A stretch of 64,000 nucleotides of DNA from positions 8,343-72,342 of the forward strand of contig JBBIGV010000011.1 of NCBI GenBank assembly GCA_037447335.1. Reading direction: 5' to 3'. Both the position numbers and the translations under genes were made by a program. The stretch is from JBBIGV01 sp037447335. Its GTDB lineage: Bacteria > Bacteroidota > Ignavibacteria > Ignavibacteriales > Ignavibacteriaceae. The notes beneath the pieces are model-generated. The model did not search any database. It was given only the letters and a program-made list of their open reading frames with translations, and was not told the DNA's origin. Below are positions 1 through 8,519 of the stretch, piece after piece (the first letter of the stretch is position 1; every line of letters starts with the position of its first letter).

Positions 1-1
1 C

Positions 2-136
2 ATTCTTTCGAGCGAATTTAATGAGGCAAAAATCCAAAGGTTTTATGATGCCGGTGCAGATAAATTTCTTGTAAAACCTTTCTCTAAAAAAGAACTTCTC
101 GGCTCGCTTAATGAAACTATAAAAGTTTCAAATTGA
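2..136 (+). CDS. Response regulator receiver domain, C-terminal fragment (5' end outside window)
   Basis: The reading frame enters from the left edge and ends at TGA 134-136. The visible 44 residues show the last part of a receiver domain: an A-G-A-D-K-F-L-V-K-P stretch carrying the conserved Lys-Pro that contacts the phosphoryl group, then a final amphipathic helix. Nothing follows the receiver, so this is either a stand-alone CheY/Spo0F-like protein or the last receiver of a hybrid kinase; the window cannot say which. It converges on the carotenoid operon, only four bases from the end of the crtW remnant. Confidence 0.75.
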   Translation: MLSSEFNEAKIQRFYDAGADKFLVKPFSKKELLGSLNETIKVSN

Positions 137-140
137 TTTT

Positions 141-806
141 TCACTTCATCTTGTATAACTGCCACCACGGTGTTCCCGGCGCCTCATGATGCTCATGATA
201 CCCGAAGAAATAACAGCTTAACATCGCAAGCAGATGATTTGGTTTCTGTGTCCGCGCCTTGTGAGGTTCCATCTCCTCAGTATGCGGAAGCATATGCGGG
301 CGATAGGTGCCGAAGTAAAAAAGCTGCAGTGTTCCGAGGAATGCAGGTATAACCCAAAAACCCCATATTGACGCTTCATTAAAATGCAGCTTTAAATAAT
401 TGAATGCTACAGCCATAATGATAAGCTGCATTACTGTTGTATATCTCCAGAGAAAAATTCCCCACCAAATAAAAAAGTTTTGTGATTTCATTTAAAAATC
501 AGGATCATTCTTTTCCCCGGGCGATTTGTGATGCCTGAAGTGATTCTCCTGAAGCTTTTTATAAGACAGTCCGGCAAATAAAAACGATGATATAATTCCC
601 AAAAACCTGTTTACGTTCTTATTCTTTGATATATTACCATGCATTGCATCATGACCGGTAATAAACAAACCGGTGTACGAGTACGCCTGTATCAGAATGT
701 GTATATAAAATACCGGCGAGAGCGTATCAACATTTACATAAGTCAATATGTAATACAAGTGAAGAAGCCACGCAGTTATAATTGTTACAGCTATTAATAT
801 TCCCAT
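141..806 (-). pseudogene. crtW: Beta-carotene ketolase CrtW, interrupted by in-frame TAA
   Basis: CrtW is a membrane di-iron oxygenase that puts 4-keto groups on beta-ionone rings. The N-terminal half (806 to 492) holds H-D-A-M-H-G and H-F-R-H-H and ends at D-P-D-F, where homologues continue directly into a second half. The C-terminal half (491 to 141) supplies two membrane segments and the final histidine cluster G-Y-H-E-H-H-E-A-P. The halves are in the same frame, separated only by a TAA at 492-494 that is immediately followed by ATG, so one codon breaks an otherwise full-length (about 220 residue) protein. The TAAATG junction could allow reinitiation and two polypeptides sharing one active site, but decay is simpler because crtB, crtI and crtD upstream are also broken. 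Last gene of the carotenoid operon. Confidence 0.8.
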
Positions 807-843
807 CTTTTAATATCCGTTTGGTTAATCTGTTATTTTAATT

Positions 844-1488
844 TTATATGAACAGCATGAGCAAAATAAAAAAGACAAGCTGTATAATAAAGTAATGATC
901 AAGGATTGCGTAAGATATCTTTAACCTGAGCAAGCCGGTAAAAAGTGTTGAAATGAAAGTAATACCAAACCATGCATAATAATTTTGTATCGGAATTATA
1001 TTGTTTCCCCAGTTCCAGTAACCGAGCTTCATAGCCACAGGTTCAAGCACCATGTCAAACAACACTGCAAGAGTTGAAGCCAGCAAAGCCACAAGAAAAA
1101 CATTCCGGTCAATTGTATATGCAATGCTGATTGCGCCGAGCATTACCATTACCCAATTAAAACCGATAATCAGCGGCACTTCAAATAACTTTAAGCCTAG
1201 AACATCGCCATAAGAATACTCACCAAATATTACTCCTGTTTTTACACCGTAAGCTTCAAGAATAAAAGTTACTAAAAATGTAATCACAGCCCAGAAAAAC
1301 AATTTAACATTTGCTTCACGTAAAACAACGTAAAACACAACCGATCCTGTAATTAAAAGCGTATAGGGTGTCAGCAATAACATCAAACTTTTTAATGAAG
1401 CCAACAAATGCCCTATTGTTCCGACAATAAAGATCAGGTATAAAAAAGAGATTGCTTTTGATTCTGTTAATATTTTCTGTCTTTCCAT
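844..1488 (-). CDS. cruF: Carotenoid hydratase CruF family (DUF422) membrane protein
   Basis: This 214-residue, about seven-helix membrane protein belongs to the CruF/bisanhydrobacterioruberin hydratase family, which adds water across the C-1',2' end of acyclic or monocyclic carotenoids to make the 1'-hydroxyl that is later glycosylated. Seen in the sequence: the family pattern E-A-Y-G-V-K-T-G-V-I-F-G-E-Y-S-Y near residue 78, then V-P-L-I-I-G-F-N-W-V, and D-M-V-L-E-P near residue 145. It is intact and overlaps the upstream glycosyltransferase gene by 22 bases (start 1488, neighbour's stop 1467). A hydratase beside a glycosyltransferase fits a carotenoid with one psi end. Substrate is inferred from neighbours. 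Confidence 0.85.
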   Translation of the reverse strand: MERQKILTESKAISFLYLIFIVGTIGHLLASLKSLMLLLTPYTLLITGSVVFYVVLREANVKLFFWAVITFLVTFILEAYGVKTGVIFGEYSYGDVLGLKLFEVPLIIGFNWVMVMLGAISIAYTIDRNVFLVALLASTLAVLFDMVLEPVAMKLGYWNWGNNIIPIQNYYAWFGITFISTLFTGLLRLKISYAILDHYFIIQLVFFILLMLFI

Positions 1489-2555
1489 AATACTTTGCGC
1501 GTACGGGTTTTTATAAGTGAGCGTACACCCAATATAAACATAATTATTATCTGGAATGGGTGCAGGCTTAGATTTAATACTACCTGCTGCCTGCTTTTTA
1601 ATGAAACTAAAATTCTGTTCGCGATAATCATGAAGGATGCAATATAAACTGCTGCAGATGCCGTCATAATAACCGGAGATAAAAATACCAGTGTCAAAGC
1701 AAGCAGTAAAAGAATAAATACAATTGGTGATGTATTAAATCCTGCGTAAAAATTTTTTGTAAAGCCGTTAAATGCTTCAATGATCCCGCCGTACATCCTG
1801 CAAAATATATAATCGCCTCCGAGGAGTGTGATTATTTTAACCTTCTTATGCTTAACTGATCGTGCAAGCTCCATGTCTTCAACCAGTTTGTTTCTGACTG
1901 CAGCGTGCCCGCCGGAATCTTCATAAGTTTTTCTGTCCCAAAACATAAACTGACCATTGGCGGCTACAAATTCCTTTCTGTCCGAGGTGAGCACCTTTTT
2001 AAGGGGAAGAAAACTTAAGAGCAGCCAGTTCATAAGAGGGACAGTCAATAGCTCTCCAAATGACTTGATGACCTGCGTTGGAAATACCGTAAGCATCTTT
2101 GCGTTATTAGCAATCCTTTGTTTTGCAGCGAGAGAAACAGCCTTGCGCTTCAGCTTTACGTCAGCATCAATAAATAAAAGGAGATTGCCGCCTGAGGCTT
2201 TATACAACTGATGGCACGCAAAATTTTTTCCGAGCCAGCCTGAAGGAAGAACCCCGCCTTTTATTAGTTTAAGGTTTTTAAATTCAGGCAGCATGGCTTC
2301 AACTATCCCGGCAGTATTATCGGTTGACTGATCGTCAAGTACAATAACTTCATTAATTTTTATATCTTGATCCAAAACACTTTCCAGACACTCTTGAATA
2401 TTCTTCGCTTCATTTCTTGCCGGAATCAGAACCGATATTTCTGCATCAACCTCAAAGTTATTGTATGTCGGCTTTATTTCCGGGGCAGTAATAAAATTGT
2501 ATGCCGAAATAATTACTGCGATGCCAAGCGGTACAAGAAACAGGAATCCAAACAT
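1467..2555 (-). CDS. Family 2 glycosyltransferase of the carotenoid operon (CrtQ/CruG-like)
   Basis: A 362-residue membrane-anchored family 2 glycosyltransferase. One N-terminal membrane segment is followed by the GT2 core: S-V-L-I-P-A-R-N-E near residue 43, V-L-D-D-Q-S-T-D, G-W-L-G-K-N-F-A-C near residue 107 (typical of CrtQ and hopanoid-type transferases), D-A-D-V as the metal-binding DxD, and E-D-M-E-L as the catalytic region. Two or three C-terminal helices follow. The likely role is transfer of a sugar to the hydroxyl made by CruF. The gene is intact; its ATG shares one base with the stop of the acyltransferase upstream and its 3' end overlaps cruF, so translation is probably coupled. 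Acceptor identity is inference. Confidence 0.8.
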   Translation of the reverse strand: MFGFLFLVPLGIAVIISAYNFITAPEIKPTYNNFEVDAEISVLIPARNEAKNIQECLESVLDQDIKINEVIVLDDQSTDNTAGIVEAMLPEFKNLKLIKGGVLPSGWLGKNFACHQLYKASGGNLLLFIDADVKLKRKAVSLAAKQRIANNAKMLTVFPTQVIKSFGELLTVPLMNWLLLSFLPLKKVLTSDRKEFVAANGQFMFWDRKTYEDSGGHAAVRNKLVEDMELARSVKHKKVKIITLLGGDYIFCRMYGGIIEAFNGFTKNFYAGFNTSPIVFILLLLALTLVFLSPVIMTASAAVYIASFMIIANRILVSLKSRQQVVLNLSLHPFQIIIMFILGVRSLIKTRTRKVLWKDRKY

Positions 2556-3211
2556 TAGCTTTGTAACAGATTATTTTTTCCGGGGACAAATTGAACTTCA
2601 TCAAGTTTTTTAAGATTTACGTGAATAAGTTTATTGTAATGATCAAAATTTTCAATCACTTCGCCGGCAGATAACAGTTCGCCGAATCTGCAGATCACAA
2701 ATGGTTTTCTCTCATTGCCATAAATAATTTTGAAAGCCGCTATTAATACCTGAGTGAAGGGTTTCGTATTAATAAACTTTTTTATTCCCTCTTTAATTGA
2801 TAATGGTCTTTTATCATATGGTTCAATTTCACCTTGCGGATAGAATACCACATAATTAAAGGGTGATTTAAGGATTTCCTGCGTATAGCTTATAGTTTCA
2901 ATTATGCTTTTAGGGTTATTATGATTTATTGAGTAGGCTCCTACCTTCCTGAAAAACCAATATTTTTTTAATTGTTCTTCAAGCATCAACAAATGTATTT
3001 TTTTATCTGTGAATTTCTTCATCACATAATCTACAAAGAAGCCATCCCACCAAGAGAAATGATTAGGTGTAATTACCAAACTCCGGCTGTCATCAATATT
3101 TGGTTTATCATTAAGCAGATAAATGCCTGAAAAATTCTTTTTTAATAATCTGAAGATATAAAAGTCATACAGGGACCTTGCCCATTTTTTATGTTCGGCT
3201 TTAATCAGCAT
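2555..3211 (-). CDS. PlsC-type acyltransferase, probable carotenoid glycoside acyltransferase
   Basis: 218 residues with the 1-acyl-glycerol-phosphate acyltransferase (PlsC) signature N-H-F-S-W-W-D (the HX4D catalytic motif, about residue 51) and a later Y-P-Q-G-E motif (about residue 125). In Chlorobi and myxobacteria related enzymes (CruD and similar) esterify the sugar of carotenoid glycosides. Located between the crtD remnant and the glycosyltransferase, this fits the last decoration step; a general phospholipid role is possible but less likely in this position. The start ATG at 3211 overlaps the original crtD stop (3201-3203), which shows that crtD once read through the two frameshifts described there. 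Intact. Confidence 0.78.
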   Translation of the reverse strand: MLIKAEHKKWARSLYDFYIFRLLKKNFSGIYLLNDKPNIDDSRSLVITPNHFSWWDGFFVDYVMKKFTDKKIHLLMLEEQLKKYWFFRKVGAYSINHNNPKSIIETISYTQEILKSPFNYVVFYPQGEIEPYDKRPLSIKEGIKKFINTKPFTQVLIAAFKIIYGNERKPFVICRFGELLSAGEVIENFDHYNKLIHVNLKKLDEVQFVPGKNNLLQS

Positions 3212-4676
3212 AATCTTTCTTTACCAAATCTGAAACAATTTTGCCTGAGAGAATAACGAGTGGTATCCCACCGCCCGGATGAACACTCCCGCCGCAAAAA
3301 TTAATCCTTTTACCCACCGGGATTTGTTCGGGTGGCGGAGGAATGCCGAGTATTTACTATTTGAAGAAACACCGTATATACTGCCCCCGATGCTTACGGT
3401 GTACTTTTCAAGCATTGGCGGAGTAAGAAAACTTTCAACTGAAATTGAGTTTTTCAGATCTATCCCAAGTGCTGCATTAATTTTATTTATGGTTCGCTGC
3501 CGTGTAACAAAAAGCTGTTCATCCCAATCCTGACCTGAATCGTACGGAGTATTTATCATTACAAACCAGTTTTCATATCCTTCCGGAGCATCGCCTTTAT
3601 TAATTTTGGAAGAAATGTATATATAAATTGTTGGATCTTCAAAACAGATTTTCCGGATAAATATATCATCAAATTCTTTTTTGTAATCTTCAGAGAAAAG
3701 AATATTGTGAGTTTCAAGTTTATCGTGGCTGCCCTTCACACCCCAGTAAAACACGATCCCGGAAAGATGGCTCAGGCTTTGTCAATTTCTTTTCGTTTTC
3801 CGAATAAACATCTTTCAACAGGTACTGATATGTATAATTCACATCAACATTTGAAATAACTATATCGTAATCCATTTCCTGTCCGTTAACAACAATACCC
3901 GCTGCTCTGTTATTTTTAATTAATATTTTTTCACCCCGGGCCTCATAATTAATTGTAACACCTGAATCAAAGCATAGTTTCTGCAGCGCTTCTGAAATTG
4001 AAATTATCCCGCCCTCCGGAATAAAGGCGCCAAGGTTATATTCTACATGAGGAATTATGTTAAGCGCAGCCGGCGCGCGGTAGGGATCAGAACCATTGTA
4101 TGTAGCATAGCGATCGAATAGCTGTACAGTTTTTTTATCCTGGAAAAAGGATCTGTTTGCCCTGTGCATTGTTCTGAATGGATCAATCTTGTTTAAGCGT
4201 AAAAGTGTACTGACAGCTTTGAGGTTAAAATAAGTTTTTATTGAGGAAGGATTATTATAAAGAAATAAATCTGCGGTGAGATCATATATGTTTTTACAAT
4301 ATTCAAGATACTTTTTAACAGAATAAGCGTTGTCGGCTGTATTCGTTTCAATCTCCTTTGCAAATTCATCCGGATCTGAATATGCATTAATTACCGTTCC
4401 ATCCGGATAAAAATATTTACAAACCGGATTAAGTTCACGTATCTGAATATACTTTTCCATCTGCTTGCCGGCAGAATCAAATAATTCTTTGAGAACAAAA
4501 GTCATTGTAAGCAGCGAGGGTCCGGTATCAAACCTGAAACCGTTAATTAATAGATTGCCTGCCTTTCCTCCAGCCGAATTATTCTGTTCAAATATATCCA
4601 CTTGAAAGCCTGCGTTAGCCAATCTTATTGCTGCTGAAAGACCGCCCAAATCTGCGCCTATAACTGCTGCTTTCAT
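3201..4676 (-). pseudogene. crtD: CrtD/CrtI-type carotenoid desaturase with two frameshifts
   Basis: Read across its breaks, this is a roughly 490-residue FAD-dependent carotenoid desaturase. The N-terminal Rossmann fold reads G-A-D-L-G-G-L-S-A-A with G-G-K-A-G after it, and the C-terminal FAD motif G-G-S-V-H-P-G-G-G-I-P is recoverable. Two single-base lesions break it: an extra T in the TTT at 3763-3765, after which the other frame restores G-I-V-F-Y-W-G-V, and a missing T in the run at 3296-3300, after which the other frame restores F-C-G-G-S-V-H-P and ends at TAA 3201-3203. Being the second desaturase beside cruF, the likely role is C-3',4' desaturation of the hydroxylated psi end (CrtD); the sequence alone does not separate it from CrtI. 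Both indels are in short homopolymers, so base-calling error must be excluded. Confidence 0.8.
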
Positions 4677-4677
4677 A

Positions 4678-5346
4678 TTAACCCCGGTGTTTAAAGTAGT
4701 TATAGAACAGCAGCCAGTAGGAAATCATTGAGAACGAATAGAAAAAATCTTCTGCGGGAATTGTAATGATTCGCAATCCGAAAATTTCATTCTCATTATA
4801 AGTAACCACAGGCAGAGAGGTAAGAAAATAATTAACTGCAAGGAAAGGAATAAAAGTAATCAACATTGTTATCCAGTAAACCCGTGACTGCAGCATTGCA
4901 GGGTAAAGATATAATGCAGAGGGAAAAAATACTGCTGTAATCATGAATACTGTAAACGTATAAGATTGATCATTAAATATAATCGCTGCTATCAATAATA
5001 AAATTACCGGTATAGCAAAAAATGAACGACTTATTTTTAAATCTTTTTCCCTGAGGTAGAATGATACGGTTTCGTAAATAAAAATGCAGCTATACGGAAC
5101 AGTGATAAAGAATAAAATTTCTTCAATTGGTAAACGAAACAGCGTTACACCGGTAACATATGCCGGATTAAAAGCCCAGTCGCCGCGCCATGTTGCAAGC
5201 ACATCCCAGGCTATATAAACCGGGCTGACTACCATCACAGAATTGATATAGTATTTCAGATTTTTATAGAATCGAAGGTTCTTTTCATTTGAAAGCAGGA
5301 GAGGAATCAGAATGATAAAAATATTTATCAGAAGATAAACACACAT
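4678..5346 (-). CDS. crtY: Lycopene beta-cyclase, CrtYc-CrtYd fusion type
   Basis: A 222-residue integral membrane protein with two tandem lycopene cyclase domains, the fused form of heterodimeric CrtYc/CrtYd usual in Bacteroidota. The first domain shows W-A-F-N-P-A-Y-V-T-G and L-P-I-E-E-I-L-F-F near residues 60-85; the second shows I-P-A-E-D-F-F-Y-S-F near residue 200. The paired P-x-E-(E/D) sites are the proposed catalytic acids. It makes beta rings from psi ends; with cruF present, cyclisation of only one end (gamma-carotene type) is the simplest prediction. Intact. The gene overlaps the unknown gene upstream by 19 bases and lies one base from crtD. Confidence 0.85.
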   Translation of the reverse strand: MCVYLLINIFIILIPLLLSNEKNLRFYKNLKYYINSVMVVSPVYIAWDVLATWRGDWAFNPAYVTGVTLFRLPIEEILFFITVPYSCIFIYETVSFYLREKDLKISRSFFAIPVILLLIAAIIFNDQSYTFTVFMITAVFFPSALYLYPAMLQSRVYWITMLITFIPFLAVNYFLTSLPVVTYNENEIFGLRIITIPAEDFFYSFSMISYWLLFYNYFKHRG

Positions 5347-5915
5347 CGTTTTGCCAATGATATAGCAATATGCTTAAGCTCGTTAATATTTTCACTGCTG
5401 AGGCGGTTGCTTTCAAGCATAAATTCGATTATTCCTTTTTGCAGCGTATAGTCAACTTCTGAATAATCACGCTCTTTAAGCAGCTCCACTATAACCTGCT
5501 GATCTTCACGTCGTTCTTTGCCGTAGCCTAAAATTCCCGGAAGATGGTGAAGAATAGAGAATCTTATAAAGCGGATTTCAAGGTCTCTTGGTTCTAGCTG
5601 CACTGATTTTTCAAGTATATCCAGAGCAGATATAACATAACTTAATTTTGAGAAAGGATTGAAAACGTGTTTTGCTTTCAATGCATCCACTGCGCCATAG
5701 TATGCAATTATAATAGGCTGCGGACTTTTGGAATAATTTCTATGAAGAAATCCCTCAAGCGCTGCAAGCTGGCTTTCATCTTCAACAGCCTGATAAAATA
5801 GTTCGCGGTTAATCCTGAGGTGAGACGTATCAACTTTAGATTTTTCTGAAGTAAACGCGTAGGGAGTCTCATTAAGAATGAAAACGAAACAAAAAACTGC
5901 AAAAATTATTTTCAT
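5328..5915 (-). CDS. Unknown exported protein of the carotenoid operon
   Basis: A 195-residue protein of no function I recognise. It has an N-terminal hydrophobic segment (about residues 1-20) compatible with a Sec signal peptide, then an all-helical, TPR-like body with Y-Y-G-A-V-D-A-L-K-A and repeated leucine-rich helices up to about residue 190. Its ATG uses the last base of the crtB stop codon (TGATG) and its end overlaps the lycopene cyclase start, so it is translationally coupled on both sides and probably served the same pathway. It is intact although crtB directly upstream is broken. A periplasmic helper is possible, but this is inference from position only. Confidence 0.6.
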   Translation of the reverse strand: MKIIFAVFCFVFILNETPYAFTSEKSKVDTSHLRINRELFYQAVEDESQLAALEGFLHRNYSKSPQPIIIAYYGAVDALKAKHVFNPFSKLSYVISALDILEKSVQLEPRDLEIRFIRFSILHHLPGILGYGKERREDQQVIVELLKERDYSEVDYTLQKGIIEFMLESNRLSSENINELKHIAISLAKRCVFIF

Positions 5916-6756
5916 CAGGTTATTCTCAGAATTTTTAATTCAAAAAAAGTTTTTGCAAACAAAGCAAGCTTGGTAAAATTGGAAACCCTTACACGTTTTT
6001 TCATCAGGTCTTTAACCTGAAGTTTTCTGATCTTCTTAAAAAGTATCCAATAATACATATAGGCTGAATAAACTCCAAGCCTCACACCACCAGGCAACCT
6101 CTTAATACCCCAGAATGCAAGTTAAAACTCTTTCTGAATTTCGATTTCAAGTTTTCGTTTATTCTCATCATCTATCAGCGTCATACTGCTAACCCCCGGC
6201 AGATAAATCCTTCCCCGTTCGGCAAGATCGCACTTAATGTCGCGCAAAAAATTTACTTTTTGAAATGCAGAACCTAGTGCACGCGCCGAAGGGACAAGTT
6301 TGTCAAATAATTCATTATCATTCCCACAAAACACTTTCAGGCACATCAGCCCTACTACTTCTGCGGAACCGTAAACGTAGTCATCGTAATGATCTTTTTC
6401 ATAATAATTATTGTAAAGGTCCAGCTCCATGCTGTTCAGGAAATCAGTTATATATTTTTTATCAATCCGGTATTCATTCACAGTTTTCTGAAAAGCGTTC
6501 AATACGGGATTAACTGAAATGCCTTCACGGATTGCATATTCAGTATCGCTGCGGAACTGCATAAGCATTTCACGCCTGTTGTAATTGTAAAAGGAATAAA
6601 CAATTTCATCAGCAAGTCTAACATAGCCGTAAATTGCGTAAATAGCCGCTCTGTATGCCGGAGCAAAAACTCTTATACCGAGGCTGAAAGAAGTGCTGTA
6701 TTTTCTTGTGATTAATTTGCGACTTTATAGCTGGTTTTATGATATAGCTGTTCCAT
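5915..6756 (-). pseudogene. crtB: Phytoene synthase CrtB, broken by one frameshift and one nonsense codon
   Basis: CrtB condenses two geranylgeranyl diphosphates to phytoene, the committed step. Starting at ATG 6756 the frame reads M-E-Q-L-Y-H-K-T-S-Y-K-V, then one base is missing at about 6720; the adjacent frame continues with K-L-I-T-R-K-Y-S-T-S-F-S-L-G-I, the expected N-terminus. The aspartate-rich motifs L-A-D-E-I-V and F-L-R-D-I-K-C-D are present. An in-frame TAA at 6122-6124 follows Q-K-E-F; the same frame continues with L-A-F-W-G-I-K-R-L-P-G-G-V-R-L-G-V-Y to a stop at 5915. Two independent lesions, one a substitution-type nonsense codon, make a sequencing artefact less likely. The start overlaps the crtI tail by 20 bases. 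Loss here would stop carotenoid synthesis unless another crtB exists. Confidence 0.85.
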
Positions 6757-8232
6757 AATCATTCCGGATTCTTTCTGTTACAAGTTTTGAACTGATTATA
6801 ACCATAGGCAGCCCAGTGCCCGGTGTTGTTGAGGCGCCAACGTAATAAAGATTGGGAAGCTTCTCATCTTTATTTTTTGGTCTGAATGCGCCTACCTGCA
6901 TAATGTCATGCGCTAATCCTAGCCCGGAGCCTCTGTAAAGATTAAACTTCTTTTCCCAGTCCTCCGGTGTAAATACTTTTTTAACAAGAATATTTTCTTT
7001 TATGTTAAAGTTTGAACGTTTGCTTAAATCATCTATTATAATATCAGCGAGTTCTTGCCGTCGCTCCAGTCAGGGTTGTATCGTCTGTCCGGAACCGGGC
7101 AAAGAATAAAAATATTTTCACAGCCTTCAGGTTCACAATCAGATGCAGACTTTGAAAGGACGTTCACATAGTAATAGGGTTTTTGCGGACTTACGGATGA
7201 CGTAAAAATCTTATCTGCATAACCTCTGAAATTATTACCAAGAAAATAATTGTGGTGCATCAGCGTATCAACCTTTCCTTTAACACCGAGGTAGATTGTA
7301 AATGGTGCGAGCGTCCAGTTCATTTTATCCAGCTTCTGTTGACTGAAGTTCTTTCTTCCAAGCATTTTGCCTCTGAAAGACGCAGCATCTGAATTCGAAA
7401 CAAAAATATCCGCATTCCATTCTCTGCCGAGGTTATCCATTACCGAATATATTTTCCCGTTCGAATTAGAAATCATCACTACTTCGGTACTAAAAATAAA
7501 GTTAACTCCTTTTTCCCAGAGGATTTTCATCAATTCATTAACCAGCGTATACATGCCGCCTTCAACCTTCCAGTAGCCATCATGCCTCATTTCGGTATAG
7601 TTAAGCAGAGAATAAATTGCCGGGGTCTGAAAAGGTGTTGAACCCAGAAAAAAAAGCAACCAGAGAAAAATGATCCTAACCTCGTTGGAATTAAAGTTCT
7701 TTTCAACTTCCGACCAAAGATTTCTGAAGAGATAGGGCAGGTGCTTCATAGGAACTTTTGTAAGTGTATGCAGATACTTAATCAAACTATCAAAATTTGA
7801 TTTTACAACTTTGTTCTCTGTTTCGTGAAAAAACTGTCCTGCTCTTTTAAGATACTGCTCAACTTTACCAGCAAGCCCGGGTTCAATATCCTTAAACTCC
7901 TCCTCTAATTTTTGAAGGTCTTTCCAAATTCTATAGGATTTTGGATTTCTTTCAAAGAATACCTGGTAAAGCGGGTCAAGCGGTGTAAGTTTAACAGGAT
8001 TTTTTAGTCCGCAGCTATTAAACAGTTCGTCAAACTCATAACTCATGCTCATAAAGGAGGGACCAAAATCAAATGTAAATCCATCTGTTTTAAGCTGATT
8101 AAGCCTTCCGCCCGGTGTTGAATGTTTTTCAATTACAGTTACGTCATATCCATCCGTGACGAGCCTGAGGGCTGTTGCCAATCCTCCTAAGCCGGAACCA
8201 ATAATTATTGCTTTCTTATTCGTTTTTTGCAT
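6737..8232 (-). pseudogene. crtI: Phytoene desaturase CrtI with one frameshift near the C-terminus
   Basis: First gene of the operon: an FAD-dependent phytoene/zeta-carotene desaturase of about 497 residues. G-S-G-L-G-G-L-A-T-A near residue 12 and G-G-R-L-N after it mark the dinucleotide-binding fold. The frame runs intact for about 393 residues to D-W-S-D-G-K, where one purine is missing near 7053-7056; the neighbouring frame then gives E-L-A-D-I-I-I-D-D-L, and later the C-terminal FAD motif G-A-S-T-T-P-G-T-G-L-P-M-V, ending at TAA 6737-6739. The unshifted product would lack the last 100 residues, including that FAD motif, and is unlikely to be active. A -7-like box and a dyad lie upstream. 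Confidence 0.85.
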
Positions 8233-8268
8233 AGTTGTAAGTAAAAACGAAATTTTGATTCAATTAGT

Positions 8269-8324
8269 TCCGTGAAAAGAGCCTTTTTTTAAGAATTATG
8301 ATAATAAGCTGCTTCTTTCACGGA
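8269..8324 (-). promoter_or_regulatory. Inverted repeat in the crt operon leader
   Basis: TCCGTGAAA at 8269-8277 is repeated inverted as TTTCACGGA at 8316-8324, with partly matching bases extending the arms inward. If transcription starts from the box at 8341-8348, the arms would form a hairpin in the 5' leader before crtI; alternatively it is a repressor operator. No T-run follows the stem, so it is not an obvious terminator. Confidence 0.4.
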
Positions 8325-8340
8325 CACTGAATTGTATCAG

Positions 8341-8348
8341 CAAATTTA
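8341..8348 (-). promoter_or_regulatory. Candidate -7 promoter box for the carotenoid operon
   Basis: The minus strand reads TAAATTTGC, matching the Bacteroidota-type TAnnTTTG element and the same box seen upstream of carA, phoH, the DUF4920 gene, the SPFH/haem operon and pdp in this window. It lies about 109 bases before the crtI ATG. I see no clear TTG at the expected -33 position, so strength is uncertain. Confidence 0.4.
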
Positions 8349-8519
8349 ATTTAAAATATTTCTAATAGGTAGATGAGGGAATCCGGTAGACCAGATGATA
8401 TTGCAAACTATTTCAGGCGGCAAAACATTGATAACTTCAGGCGGTAATTTCGCTATAAAGCCAATATAAATATTCCATTTAATGCAGATAATCATTATTT
8501 TTAGAAAAAAATTTAGTAT

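Noticed and set aside
170..352. Plus-strand reading frame opposite crtW
   Set aside because: No start signal, no recognisable motif, and lies antisense to a clear family member; same view for other frames opposite carB, aspS and the kinases.
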